From: Hirundichthys speculiger
Lineage: Eukaryota > Chordata > Actinopteri > Beloniformes > Exocoetidae
Direction of reading: 5' to 3'
DNA: 64,000 bases
NCBI GenBank assembly: GCA_018398805.1
Contig: JAGFBZ010001254.1
Location: 1,240,001-1,304,000 of the forward strand
Under the pieces are notes generated by a model, which made no database searches, had not been told where the DNA came from, and was given only the letters and a program-made list of their open reading frames with translations. This document shows, in pieces, positions 10,825-24,459 of this stretch. Each line of letters begins with the position of its first letter. The stretch's first letter is position 1. A program made the position numbers and the translations under genes.

Positions 10825-11043
10825 GACTCACATCGAGCCTGTAAACTGAGGTGCAGTCACCTCAGTTTACGGTTACAAGTTGACATCGACTAAGAAACGT
10901 AGCACTAAATGTAGGGAAAACTTGATTTTGAAGGCATGGCGACAGGAGAAAGATCTTTTTCTGACTTACTCTGAGAGGTAGCCAACAGACTCGATGTGAG
11001 TCCGACTCGGGTAAGAGAGGCCCGACGGCCTCTCTTACCCGAG
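10825..11043. repeat. Cluster of three perfect inverted repeats
   Basis: Three exact hairpin pairs are present. GACTCACATCGAG (10825-10837) pairs with 10990-11002. GTAAACTGAGGTG (10841-10853) pairs with 10858-10870 across a 4-nt loop. CTCGGGTAAGAGAGGCC (11006-11022) pairs with 11027-11043 across a 4-nt loop. The last right arm is ordinary Rex3-like coding sequence (PRVREA on the minus strand), so the left arm looks like an inverted copy made at the breakpoint of that element. Confidence 0.85.
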
Positions 11044-12143
11044 GTGTCCACCACCGGGTTTGAGGATTGCCGCCACGGCAGGCAACCTCACGACCACAGC
11101 TCCAGTCAGCCGCTTCAGCAATGGACGCGTGGAACATGGGCCATTCAGACTCAATGTCCCCCGCTTCCCTCGGGATGCGATTAAAGCTCTGTCGGAAGTG
11201 CAGGTTGAGGATCATTCTGACAGGTTCCTCTCCCAGACATTCCCAGCAAACCCTCACCACATGTTTGGGCCTACCAAGTCTGACTGGCATTCTCCCCAGT
11301 CATCTGATCCAACTCACCACCAGGTAGTGAGTTTACAGCTCAGCTCCTCTCTTCACCCAAGTGTCCAAAACATACGGCCAAAGATCAGATGATGCGACTA
11401 TGAAGTCAGTCATCGATCTACGGCCAAGAGTGTCCTGATACCACGTGCATTTATGGACACTCAATTATGCTTGAGCATGGTGTTTGTTATGGACAAACCG
11501 TGACTAGCAAAGAAGTCCAACACTAAAACACCACTCAGGGATCAGAGAGGCCGTTCCTCCCAATCACGCTCCTCCAGGTACTACTGCCATTGCCAACGTG
11601 AGCATTGAAGTCCCCCAGCAGAAAAAAGGAGCCCCCATTGGGGCTGCTTTCCAGCATCCCCGCCAAGGACTCCAAGAAGTCTGGGTACTCTGAACTGTCA
11701 TTCAGCGCATAAGCCCAGATGACGATCAGAGCCTGTTCCCCCACCCGAAGGCACAGGGAAGCTACCCTCTCATCTACTGGGGAAAACCCCAACGTACAGG
11801 CTCCAAGCTGGGGGGCTATAAGCAAGCCCACTCCAGCCCGTTGCCTCTCACTCACCCTGGGAAACGCCAGAGTAGAATAAGGTCCAGTCTCTCTTGAGTA
11901 GATTGGTTCCAGAGCCCAGGCTGTGCATTGAGGTGAGCCCAACTATATCTAGCTGGTACCGCTCAACCTCACGCACAAGCTCAGGCTCTTTCCCCACCAG
12001 AGAGGTGACGTTCTATGTCCCAGTAGCCAGTTTAGTCAGCTGGGGGTCAGCACGCGAAAGCCCACGGTTTTGACTGCTGCCCAAAACACATCGCACCCGA
12101 CTCCTATGAACCTCCCTGCAGGTGGTGAGCCCACAGGGAGGTC
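11044..12143 (-). mobile_element. Rex3-like (RTE) LINE, 5' endonuclease part, defective
   Basis: On the minus strand the order matches the N-terminal apurinic-type endonuclease of an RTE LINE: NVTSLVGKEPELVREVERYQ near 12,000, RAGVGLLIAPQLGACTLGF, FFLLGDFNAHVGNGS with the GDFNAH catalytic motif near 11,590-11,630, RLGRPKHVVRVCWECL, and GNPQTRWWTP at the 3' edge. Stops and frameshifts are present. It ends at the hairpin cluster, and no RT domain follows directly. It lies on the same strand as the 7635-8526 piece and covers the complementary half of the protein. Confidence 0.85.
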
Positions 12144-12224
12144 TGATGCCAATAGACTACAATAATCTCTAAATACCAGCATTTATTATTTTCTTAAAAT
12201 CATATCATATAATGCTGTGTTTTT

Positions 12225-12690
12225 ATTTTCATGGAAACATGGCTCAACAACAACGTTCTGGACTGTGGCATTTAGCTCAGCCAGCTAACATGCTACTGAG
12301 TGAACACTGTTGTCATAGAGGGAGGAAAATCCCCACAGCGGTGGGCTCTGTGTTTACATCAATGATGCCTGGTTCCACATTGCTACTGTGGTCTGCAAAC
12401 ACTGCTCACTTCTGGTGGTGTTTATTATTATCAAGTGTCAGCCATTGTATCTACAGTCATACTGCTCATTGCTGTCTAAACCCCCACCCCGTCAGCTCCC
12501 ATAGGAACAGCAAGACTTAGTCACTGAATTAACAGTTTCAACACACCAGTGAGCGACAGTCAGCCCATGCAGATACCTTTCTCATGTTGGCGGGGGATAT
12601 CAACCACACAGACCCAAAGAGTGTGTTTCTCATAATACATCAACACATAGACTCTAACAAAGGGGTACAACACACTGGCACTTGTTTACG
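12225..12690 (+). mobile_element. Degenerate LINE endonuclease fragment (jockey/L2-like)
   Basis: The plus strand reads ETWLNNNVLDCGI from 12234, then GGLCVYINDAWF, CKHCSLLV and, in another frame, LAGDINHTDPKSVFLIIHQH. This is the endonuclease domain of a common fish LINE type (ETWL, GGGLCIYIN and AGDFNH blocks in order). Several frameshifts and a stop interrupt it, and nothing of the RT remains downstream. The clade is inferred only from these motifs. Confidence 0.7.
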
Positions 12691-12699
12691 CCACCCAGA

Positions 12700-14165
12700 G
12701 AAGAACTTACAAAGTCCTCCCCCTCCCCCACCTCAGTGCCTCAAGCCAGAATCCCACAGAGTGCAGAAAGACCCGTGGTTAGTTTTTAGAGCAGCTTTGC
12801 TCTGTCCTGAGCATGACCCAAGTCCAATGGGCAGTGATTCAGAGTGGAGCACTGGCAAGCGCTGCCTGCTTGGCTGGATTTGTAAGAGGTTACAAGTTTA
12901 TCCAAAGGTTTAGAGATCGCATGATCTTTGCGCTGGAGTCTCATTTAAAGATGAGACTTTCTAGACTTACACAGAGTATTGACAAAGCAGGTTTTCCTGC
13001 TGATCGACTCACCCTTTCCTTCTACATGGTTCAAATCCCTTCTAAACTCTGAATCTTTGGCAAGCTGTCAAAAGCTTGTTTGTAAGACTATTTTCTTTAT
13101 ATCCATCATTTCTGCTGTACTGTGTTGGTACGTGGGGACAATAGTTTGTTTATATGTCTATATGTGGACATAATGACATTGATTTCTCGTGGTATTTCCT
13201 TAACATCAGACAGTATAAATCAAGATGGGAAGCTGAAATTTGTGACATCAGTATCACTGGTTCAAGCTCATGTGAAGACTCCCGATGTCAGTACCTTTGT
13301 TTTTCTCCTCTAGTGATGTTTTATATGGGAATGAACTGATCTAGATTACCTAATCTTTCCAAAGAATAAGAGTAAATAGTTCACCACCATGAGTCATGTT
13401 GTTCGTTGCAGACTCGGAGTAAAAAGAGTGAGAGAGGAAGTCACACTTTGAGTCACTGTAGTGAATTATATGCTAATTTGGACTGCAGAACCACTTTGTT
13501 CCTATGTATGAAAGTTCACGACGTAAATGTTTGCCAGTATTGGACTATCCATAAAAGCATTTGGGAAAACAAGTGAAAAAAAAAACAAAAAAGAATGAAA
13601 CAAACACAAAAAGTAGGTCTTTACCTTTTTAGAGAAACAAGAATTCACAAATTTTGCTCTGAGGGAAGATATGAACACCTTGGTTTTCCTATGAAAGCTC
13701 CTCTTTTGTGTCGTTGCTGATGCAACCTTGAAAAGAAATTAGTTAAACTGCACCCATAAATAAATATAAGTGAGAGAATGATTTGTAGGTTCTGTGTATG
13801 CCCCGTTTGGATATTGACACCCACCACCCACTAGATGTGGGTTATTTTGTTTAGTGGCAGGTCTGTTAGTTCAACCCACCAGCCACTTTAATAATAATTA
13901 AAAATATAAACTTACTAAGCCATCGTTAACATTTCACAAAGCAGACTGCACCCTTAAACTGTTTCACCTGGACATTTTATGTGAGACAAAATGCATTATT
14001 GTGGCAATGTAGTAATGTGCTACAACTTCTACATAGCAGGAGTGAAAAGATATGAGAAGGATGTGAGGAGCTGACAAAAACCCAGAGCACAGGGGACACA
14101 GCAGATCACCCCCTCTGTGGTGATCAGGAACAGGAAGCAGGCAAAAAGAAGATTTATAACATAAT
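12700..14165. other. No recognisable gene
   Basis: Ordinary AT-rich sequence with a short A run near 13577. The small ORFs lack motifs. Confidence 0.45.
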
Positions 14166-14172
14166 ACGTGTC

Positions 14173-14303
14173 CATCCATCCATCCATTATCTATGTCCGT
14201 TTAATCCTTTGCAGGGTCACGGGGATCTGCTGGAGTCTATCCCAGCTCTTTTCAGGCGAAAAGCAGGGGTACACCCTGGACAGATCACCAGTCCATCACA
14301 GTA
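14173..14303 (-). mobile_element. 3' fragment of GATG-tailed teleost SINE
   Basis: Starting at CCATCCATCC, it has the block TTTGCAGGGTCACGGGGATC, then CTGGAGTCTATCCCAGC, ending CCAGTCCATCACAG. It is the 3' part, in minus orientation, of the repeat seen whole at 57732-58116. The tRNA-like head is missing, as expected from 5' truncation during reverse transcription. Confidence 0.75.
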
Positions 14304-14309
14304 TAATAT

Positions 14310-17300
14310 ACATGTAAAATCTTATTTGGATAAGCAATCATGCTTGTTTTAAAGCATTTATTCCATTATTTTTTCACATGCAGTTACATGATGAAGGAAA
14401 AAGTGTCTGGCAGAAAAAAATTAAATCCAGTAGGGTTAGGGATTTCTGGATATATCATACCTGTTGATATTTAAAACAAAACATCAGCAAAACAAGGAGA
14501 GCAACCTTCTAGAATTATGATGCACAAATGGTTAAAAGAAAGAGAAGCTATTGTTGAATAAATGACAAAAAATGGTTTTAATAATAATGCCAAGAAGAGT
14601 CAACAATTCTTAAAATAAATAAATGAAAATATATGCAATTCTGTTTTGTTTAAAGTGAAACTCTGAGGTCTTTTGTTTGGATGTAGATGACTAAAACAGA
14701 TGAACAGAAAAAAGAAAAAAAAAAAAAAAACGAGAGGACAGACACGAATGAAAAAAACAAACCAGTGCTTGGTTTTCAAGAAGAGCCAATTTAGATGTAC
14801 TCAGATCACACACACCAGCAAAGATTTCCACTTGCTCATCTGAAGAACTCAATCCTCCCTGAATTACAGGGAGATTAGGGCTGGATTACACAGCCTCTGA
14901 GAATCCCAGCTAGAGAGCAGCTATCATATCCATCTGAGGAGACAGTGGGCCGCACCTGTTGCCCCACAGCCGGATGAAAGGGGACAGTTCAGGCACACTT
15001 TGGGAAATATATTCTGGTCCTTTTGAAAGAGGAAAACTTAATTGTAGAATTTATATAAAAAAAAGTTACATGTTGTTTTAACCTTTTATGTTTCCTCTCC
15101 TATAAAGGAACTCGACTTCGATGCATCGTAAATCAGACATGTTTTTGGTTTAAAAGCATTACTTCATACCCTGGCAAAAGAAGAGCATAGTGTGTCCATG
15201 GCCAAAGAGGTCCTTTATTGTCCTTGCAAGCATTTTACAACCAGCTGTATGCACTGTAACTCACTTGAATGTAATTATCTTAAAAAAGTGCACCATAAAA
15301 ATAGGCAATTTCAAGAAAACGGTGTCAAGAAAAGTTAATAAAAACGGGAGTTATTTACATGAATAATCGGGAAAATGACTACTAATGCTGCAGTAATGGA
15401 AGGGCGGAGTGAGTGTGCACTTGTATTTAACTACTTCTCTTAAAAGTGCTGCCGACTTGCAGGTGCAACACGCAAAAGCCTGTGAATGTCATCGCCTTGT
15501 GGAAATGAAATATGGGAGCTCACCGTTTATTTTTACTGCTTGATCTCGTACCATCTCATGACACAACTTATGCGGTTTTATGTGTTAGAGAAAATATACT
15601 GAGGCTCACCTGGGGCTAACGCTATAGTTAGTGGACTGGTAATGAGTGGTACAGAAAAATAACCAACTGCACCGATAGACTGGATTTGAGGTTTAATACA
15701 GAGGATGAAAAAAAAAAAAAAAAATCAAAAGAAATATTCACTCAACCCACAAGCTGCACAGGTTGACCACACCTAATTCTTGAGACAACTTACCTTCACA
15801 ATGGAGTATTTGTACGAACAATAAAAGTCCTTTAGTCATTCACCGATGGATTGTGCAAGCGTGTAATGGTTTAAGATCACTGAATTGTGGTTGAATCGGC
15901 AAGGCAAACATCTTTCCAATCAAAGACCTGCTTGGCTCTCTGACAGGGAGAAAAAAAAACAAAACATATTTCTGTTAAAGCTTTTAAAAACCCCAAATTG
16001 CAGGGCTTATGTTGGCTTACACAAGGCAATTACTCAAAACCAAAGAACTGCTGTCACATAAATGCACTTGTAATATATGCACAGTGCTCACGTTGAGGGT
16101 TTTGAACCCAACACTGAGTGGCAAAAACTTGTTCACCAGGATGTAACCAGCTATATGCAGTACCCAGGTGTAACAGTGTTAGGCAATAAATAAGGTGAAA
16201 ACAAATGATCTCGCTTGTCAAGAGACAAACAAGACAGGTAACAGTCTATGATGAAAACAACCTGCTGTTGCTAAGAAACGGACAAGCAAACAGAGCGGAG
16301 TACAAACACTGTTGTGTGTAAATCAGCCTGGAGGGAAACAGGGCCCAGTCACCGAAGGAGCAAGCCAGTTTCACCAGTGATGCTCAGCCAAGTATCATCT
16401 TGCGCGAAATACCAGCAACTAATCGTTTACTTCACTTCCCTCATTCCTCCTCTTTCTCTTTCTGTCTTTATATCCTGTTATCTTTTGATCTGTTTCTTTA
16501 TTCCAGCGAATCAGGAAAGCATCAGCAGGCCATTTTTTAAATGATAATCTATGCAGTGTAAATACGCGCAATGCTTTTTTTTTTTGTGCCGCTTTGCAGC
16601 TGCAGACTTGCATCCTTGTAAATTCTAAAAAATGCAGCGGCACAAAAGATTGCGCTGCAGTCTTGGACGAGTCTCGCATGGCATGAATGAACTTCCAACT
16701 GCAGGACATCTATAAAAGGTCTTCTCTTGAAGAAAAATGATGGCATCAACATAAACTGACAATATTGCTAAACTATTTTTTTCCTCAGTGTCTTACCCTG
16801 CTCACTTTAGCATGAGCATTATCAACAGATTCATTTGACCTTTTGAACTTAAAAGTATCCAAACACGTCAATTTTGCTTGTTTTTTTTCCTTTTTTTTTT
16901 TTTAAAAAAAAAAAATGCACTAGCTTCATCCTACTCTTCGCTGAAGCTGCTCCTGCAGGTGACAGAAGAGTTCAAGAGTGAAAGAGAGTTGAAGCAGAGC
17001 GAATGTGAGATGCAGGTATCGCAGTTGGACTGAGGTGATACTCGCTCTTTGGTTTCGATGCTGCTCTGCTCGACTGGGTTGACCGGGGACATTCCTCAGA
17101 TGAGCAGGGCACACTCGAACATACTTGCACACACCCTTGTCACACGCTTAATTTATACCCACGGGGACAGCATCCCCTAATGTGTTTCTCTTCATGACAT
17201 GCTGCGCAGAGGAATGCGCGTTAAAAGGACGGCGAAGGCCTCAGCGTGGAAGTGCTCCGTGTTTTCACGAGCTTTCAATCATCTCAGCATGACAGCTACA

Positions 17301-20300
17301 CACGAACGACGCTACGCACGCCTCACCAAACACTTTCAGAGCACATTTTTCTGTTGACTACTTCACCTTATGTCGTGAGCGAGTAAAGGAACGCTTGCTT
17401 AAAAGCATATGCCACATTTGGTGACTTTAATGCATTCATTTCGCAAACCCCGGGCAGCCTTGAATGCTTTCAGTGTGCTGCAGACATGCACAAATTTAAG
17501 AACCACATCAAATTTCAAGGACGTCTCAAATTATGAAGGAAAGCATGGTTCTACTCATCTTAAAAAATATTGCCACAAATGAGATGTATTATTAATAGCT
17601 GTAGTAGAAAGAGTTGGCAAGCTGGGAACTCGAAAGAAAGAAAAGCAAGGCCAGATACTTATACAAGTGTAAATGTTTGTCACTTTCATGTTAAACCCAG
17701 ATGTTTAATTTCATTCCTGTTGTGTAAGTGCATACACATTTAGGAAGCCTGCTGGATGCTTTTCTCGGTCACCCTATAGCTTCTAACCTCATGTGGGCTG
17801 GATGATGTCTGCCCAGCTGCTGGCAATGTCACTCGGCACCAGCGGTGCGGTGCTGTGCTGCGAAGTGAGCTAATGGGCCCCGAGTTACTTCATCGCACTT
17901 CTAAGTGTCGCTCCATTTAAGAGAAGCCCGACTGCAGAGGCACTAATAAAGCCGTCCAGAGGAGAGGGCGTCCCTGGAGAAGCCGCGGCTCTACCCGCGA
18001 CTCGTTGACAAGTCCTTCCTAGAGGCCCAGGTGCACCGTTCAAATGGAGCTTTCACTTCTGCACTGGCCACTGAGGAGCTCTGAAAGGCCTCTAAAACGG
18101 CTTGTGCAGATGTTAAAAATCAACTGGGTGCAGTAACTTCAGAAGCAGGGTTTTCCTTCCGCGTGCTTTGTTGTGTCGTTTGAAAAGACACATAGATGTA
18201 ATTCAGCAGGAATTACATCACTCCTCATCACTTGGCTATGAAAAAGACACAGCATCAAAGTGCATGAGTTGACTGTATGGAAAGGTGAAAAATGAGATCC
18301 TTTGTATGCAGGGTCGAATTTAAAAGGTGGAAAGCGAAATATTAAATTAATTTCGACATCCCTGTCTTTTCTGTCATCAGGGAGGACCTGGGACTAACTG
18401 TAACCACAGAAAAAAATTTAAAATAAAGATAAATTAAAATGCTACATTCATGCAAGGATTCAGGATGGATACACCTGTCCCAGATTTTCCACAAGAACGT
18501 GAACATTAATCATTCCTAGTTGAGGAGATAGGTGTGAAATGTCACGGAACCCATGCATTAAATCCCTTTTGACTACACTGTGCGAACTCTGCTGGCTTAT
18601 TTTACAGCTTGGGATTTACCTCTGAGGCATTCAGTGTTCATAAATTAAATAGCAATTAGATAGGCGACAGACAAAACACAGTGTTTGTGCATCTACGTGA
18701 AGCTTGACATCCCAGCATGGCTGTCAACACATGGCTGGATGTGAAAAGCGCTGTGTAAATCATCCCGATGTGCAGCCGGAGACGCATCTTTGCCTCGCAA
18801 ATCCACATAAACGTTCAGCTTAAAGCCACTTCACAATTCGTTGTTTTCCCCTTCAAAGGTCTAAATTTAACCGCGGCTATTACTAGCATCCATCAAGGAA
18901 ACAAGGAAAAGATGCCGTCTTAATTTTGGTTGATTGTGTTATGGCAATGTCCCGTGAAGCATAAACTCCTTTCCACGAGCTCTGTCAAACTGGTGAGATC
19001 ACCACATTGGCATTGATTCTCAGGACTGGACATGCTCCCATCCTTTCTCACCAGGTGAGGTTGTCTTTCTTTTACAAGAGCTGTTTTTTTCCACTGCTCA
19101 GTGTTATTTTACCCTGCTACTGTGATGCCAACTTTCCTAATAAATTCACAGGTTCAGGTCCTAAGCTATCAATACATGTCAGTCATTTTTACATGGAGTG
19201 AAAACTGACAAATAGGCCAAAGTAGGCCAAAGATTGAGGGGAATTTATGAGCTGTTGCTGGGGAATGATGTGTGAGACTCATAACAAAAAAGGTTTACCT
19301 AAAGTTAACTCTATTTCCACCTGCGGGCAACACCATGGTTCTCACTTGACATGCTAAAAGGGGTAAAAATATGAACTTCACAATATACAGTGTTGGAGAG
19401 GGGGTCAAAAAAACCAAAAAAAATCTCATTCCTGCCCAAACAGTGTCTGCACACACTGATATTTGCATGGTACAAAAGTTGAGATTAACTAGAATTTTCC
19501 AGCCGCAGTGAACAGTAAAGTTTCATAAATCCAGTTGCAGACAGATTGATTCCTGGACATTTCACTGGTGAAGACTTTGCTTCGCTCAGCAGTTACAATA
19601 ATTATATGAATCATAGGATGAAGAGTGTAGCGGTAAATCACGATCTTTAATGTTCAGCTCTCGATCCGACAAACAAACAACCAACAGAAAAAGGCTTAAA
19701 AAAAATCCTGCTACAAAAAAAAATTTTTTCTCCCATGTTTTACAAAGAAATACATTTGGAGCAGTTTAACAGATACAAGTTATTAGGCACCAAGAAATTT
19801 TAAGTAAATAAGACTTTAACTGATCCCAGTACCCGTCAAAGCTAATATTTTGGAGTTAAGAAGAGAAATAATTATTTAATGGCTTGTTTCATTGAACGTT
19901 TACAGATCAGTGGTTGCAATATGGTGCCGTTTTTATTTGTCAGACTTGTCATGATCCTTGAAACCCATTACAGCACGTACTCCACTACAATTATCAAATC
20001 ATTTAATTGCTCGTTTTGAGGGTTTCACGTTTTTAAAATGAGCAGTTCATACATCAAAATACGGTTTAAAAAATATGTCAAATTTACACTGATGACAGTT
20101 AGAATAAATAAAAAAACAAATACATAAATAAAACGCTTATTTTCTCAATTTAAATGACAATTTAAAGTGTTTTACAGATACATAAAATAACAAGAGGGCA
20201 AATAAAATCATTCCATAAATATAATCCGACATATTATACACCCTTGGCCTCTTTTATTAAGAGAACTAACATATGTAATGACAATTTTCATAATGACAGT

Positions 20301-23300
20301 TTGCAGAAATTTTTGACCACTGTTCCATGCAATCTTCCTTCAGCCGCAGTTCTCCGTTTCCTCTTTTTCACTCATGCCTCTGTGATTTCTTTTGTGTTTA
20401 TGGGCACATTATTCTGCTGGCATGGTGTGAAATTAATAGTTTGATCAATACATACTCATCACAGTACAACCCCAAACCATGACGTTTCCACTACCGCGCT
20501 GCAAACTTAGTAAGAGTTGTTGTTCTTTTCCTGAAAAGCGCCTCTTGGTCTGTTGCCAAACGTGTTTATTGCAGTGGCAAAACAACTCTGCCTTTGAATT
20601 CAGTCAGGTCTTTGCCTTTTTTGATCTGCACCTTTTGGCCTATTTCTCTTCATGAACAACAAAGGCTTTTTTGCAGCTCGTTTTTAAAGACTTCCCTCTA
20701 GAACGGTAAACACATACACCTTGCCACGCGCCTTTAAGTGCACCTATCTTCCTATTTTTTCTGACTCACGGTACATCTTTTTTCTTTAGTCTTCAGTTCA
20801 GTTTTCTGGGACCACCAGTCCTGCACATCCGGCTCAGTGCTCCTTATACCACTTATAGAAGATTATCTTTATGGTGGAACAAGCTTTTTTTTTTTTTTTT
20901 TAAGCATTTGGAATTCTATTTAGACCCATTTACCAGACTGGAATGTGTCTACAACATTTTTTTTTTCTTCTGAAGCCTTAGATGCCTTTTTAGATTTTGG
21001 CATGATCTTCAAGAGCTCAAGTCCAGAGCAAAGAGAACAGCAGGCCTGAGATTTCAGGGGTTTAAATCAGAAAGGTTCCACCTGTCGCTCTCTAAAGAAG
21101 CTCTGCTAATGGCCACCTACTGTGGAACCCCTTGTAATTTTATGGACATTAAAGCGAGATAAAGGTTCTGGTGTTTTTTTTTCAATATGATTCAATTTTC
21201 CTTTTCAGTTGTGTTTTAACAGTGATATCAAAAACTTTGTCCTTATGTGTAATTCTTCATCTTTAGAAGGGTACAGTTATTCAAAGCAGATCATGCATTG
21301 GTTTATTTAGATGCTATTCTGCTCCTCTGTGTTTTGTTGCTTTTAAAATGTACATTTCTTTATTGATTTGGTTAATAACTTTGCTTCTTATGTAAATAAA
21401 AAAAGCATTCAGTTTATTTGATATTGTGAATTATTGATTATTGATTTAAAGATTTATTCTGTAATTTTAGTTTGGAAGGAGAACTGTGAAAACGTAAGAA
21501 AGCAACACCAAAACAAATAATGTGGAAAGTAGAAAGATTGGCAAATTGTGCCCAAAGGAAAAAAAAAAAAAGGCTATAAAAAAGCTATGAGAACACCAAA
21601 TCTTTGCCGTGTAGCCTGCATTTATTCCACGCTGCTCCTCTCCCTTGAAGGTTCTGGAGCTTGAGAGAGAGACATTTACAGTTTCTGCCTCGGGGCAAAG
21701 GGTTTGAAGGAAAGGAAGCAAGAAAAGCACCTATTCATAACTGTTAGAAAACAGAGCCCTTCCTCCAGGCTTTAGCTGCTGATAGACTTACGCCCATTGA
21801 CTGATAAGGAGGAGGGCATCTTTCAGCATGCATTCTCCCGGAGGGCTTACTCAGAGAAACATACAATTCCCCATTCAGAGGAAAATCTAGTCTTGCACAG
21901 AATCATCTGTCTCGTAAGTAGCACACATGAGGTGAGCAGTGGCATAAATAAAAGATAACTGTCAACAATTTGAGGAGGAGTGACAGACTGTCAGCATCTC
22001 AGGGCAAATGTTGTGTCCATCAAGTAACAAAATGCACAAATGTTGAAAGACTGCAGAAGATGTTCGCTTGTTAAAAAAAAAGACAGAGCGAGAGAGCAAA
22101 GATGGATGGATGGGGGGGTGGGGGTGGTATTGGCAGGCAGCCAGGAGTTGTGTGGCACACATCCAGTTTGAATGATGTAATAGTGGGTTGAGTGGTTCAA
22201 CGAGCTTCAGGAGTTGCAGGGAGGCTTTATGCCTTTTGGGGTGAGTTTGCAGCAGGTGAAACATAACAATGGCTGGATTCTTTTCCCACTATCCCTCCAA
22301 AGGGTCAGAAACTTCGACTTGGTGGCCAGTTAGAAAGCATGCTTTTTTCCTGTTTTGCAGCACGTCTGCCATGTTTCTCTGCTATTGTCTGTTGCTCTGT
22401 GTCCACAAAGAGAAGAGGCACCTGCAGACGGTCGTCGTGTTCAACATCAACATCACCTGTTCCTGCCACTCAGCCTAAATCTAGCCAGAAAAAAAAGGAG
22501 TTTTACCAAAATTCAGAATGTTCAATTTAATCTGAATTTTGCTGAATTCAATGTATATGCTTGAAATTTTGGCTTTGCTATACCCTTTATTACCACATGG
22601 AGGCATTGCACGTTCGACAAGGTGAACACCTTAAAATAAATGAATGCATGCACTGATTCTTGTCAATGAATCAACCAACTGGAGAAACAGTGTTTTATTC
22701 CATCAATCAGTCCACCGTCTAATAAATATCAATTCACACAGTGCGTAATGCACTCAAGCATGTATTAACCTTTAAATGACAAAATCTAGTGTTGGCACAA
22801 GCAGATCTTGAGAAAATGATACCTTTTTTTTTTTTTTTTTAAATGTAACTGATTTAACGGAAATTACAAGGAAGAAGTCCCACCTCATATTTTCTTCCTT
22901 GTAATTTTGTTTCAGAGTTACGATCCTTAGATAATGCATCCGGTTCTGTCATGAACGCTGTTCTTCACTGCGTGAAACAGGATATATTTACACCACACCT
23001 GAATTGCATGTCATGCATCAAATGAGTCACATTGCAAAAAAACTGAACTGTTTATACAGGAGCAAATAACACATTGTCTAATTACAGAGTGCAACCACCA
23101 GGAAACTCAGAATCAATTCGTGCTTGTGTCTTTGCAGGGAACATGATGTGGTCGTAAAGATAAATCACCGCAAACATGAGAGGTAGTTTGCTGCGTGGTG
23201 CAAAAAATAAACAAAAAAAGTCAGTTGTGTCTGTGAATAGTTGTGTCTGTGAATGGACTGAATAGTTTGGAAAACTGTGAAACTGTGAATGAAATGTTAA

Positions 23301-24110
23301 TGCGGTTGAGTTGACTTTTGGCAGCCAGTAAAAACAATCAATATTTTATTTTATTTTATCTTATTAATTTGTCACCTCAACTTCAACAGTTTATTTTCTG
23401 GAAGCTGACTGTAAACTAATCCACTGGCTGGCTGATGCAGTTCACTCTCTTCTGATTGAACTCTGATCGCATGTTACCTAGCAACAGTCCTGATGCTTCA
23501 ACAAATTATAGCTCCTCATACACATCTGTTCATAGGAGTGATGTATCTCATGTTATATAGTTATTTTTCCACAAGTTATATGTAAAATACAAGTTATCGC
23601 GAGTTGTTAGGAATTTCTTATTTTTTTACTTTGGTTAGGTAGCGACCCACTTCCAGCGACTAGGCTAAGCTAGGCTCACAGTAAGGGTACAGTGAGGTCC
23701 TAAAGTAAAATTATATAAAACCACAAATTCATGCATGATTGGGGACACTGATAGGGGTGTCTCTTGTGTTTTGTTTTGTTTTTTTCTTTTTGAGTAACAG
23801 CTGCATTGTGGGAAAGGGTGTTAACGACTACCTGTAATCACTTCAAGTAGGTTGTTGGCTGCTAGCCCTGGCAGCAGCTGGAAGAGCCAGCTCCTCCAGC
23901 CAAGCAATCCTCCATGTTGGCCTGGACCCTTCCAGATCGACGAACCGGACCCCCAGTGGTCAATTTGCTACCTTTGCCTCGACATCCACAAGAAACTGGA
24001 AAGTTCTGATGGAGTTCTGGGGACCTTCAGGCTGTGGTCAGTACAGCTGTGCAGCAGTAGGTTGAGGGTGTAGCTCGGTAAAAGCTCTAGCAAGCCTGTT
24101 TCAGCTCCAG
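14310..24110. other. Large gene-free stretch
   Basis: I see no supported gene in these 9.8 kb. It contains poly-A or poly-T runs (for example about 14712-14730, 15707-15724 and 16880-16915) and a hairpin at 22861-22907. Segments such as 17,750-18,170 are less AT-rich and more complex than their surroundings and could be conserved non-coding DNA, but that cannot be judged from one sequence. Confidence 0.45.
22861..22907. repeat. 15-16-bp perfect hairpin
   Basis: AAATTACAAGGAAGA (22861-22875) is exactly inverted at 22893-22907 with a 17-nt loop, and one further A/T pair extends the stem. No terminal features or target duplications are seen, so it is recorded as a foldback only. Confidence 0.8.
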
Positions 24111-24117
24111 CAGTACC

Positions 24118-24154
24118 CATTTCAAATGTTGTTGTGGTGCCAACATTTGAAATG
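24118..24154. repeat. 14-bp perfect hairpin
   Basis: CATTTCAAATGTTG (24118-24131) is inverted exactly at 24141-24154 with a 9-nt loop. Confidence 0.85.
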
Positions 24155-24324
24155 AGGTGGATGGGCTGATTTCTTTAGAATGAGTAGAAGTTAACTTTAG
24201 TTAGCATTAGTTAGCAGGGTCCAGCCAAACTCCACCAACAAAGTATTGTCTTTGGAAAGTGGTGGGTACACACCTCCACAGAGGTTAAAAACCCAAGTCA
24301 TATTCCCCTGTTTGACTAGTGCGG

Positions 24325-24455
24325 ACTGGTCAGACCGATGCGTAGATAACTGATGAAATGGCGAAACGTCTTCTAGACAAATCTAAGTCCAGTTGCCTAT
24401 GATTCAATTGTTGCAAGAATAGAATTGACCTGGATAAATGAGAATATCCACAGAT
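24325..24455 (+). repeat. Relic of a common teleost interspersed repeat
   Basis: The series GATGAAATGGCGAAACGTCT, AGTCCAGTTGCCTATGATTC and GACCTGGATAAATGAGAATA in this order and spacing is familiar from a high-copy teleost repeat. I cannot name the family with confidence. It has no coding capacity here. Confidence 0.4.
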
Positions 24456-24459
24456 TTTA

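Noticed and set aside
23852..24073. 73-codon plus-strand ORF as a host exon
   Set aside because: It reads without stops but has no recognised family, and the following DNA contains a hairpin and repeat relics.
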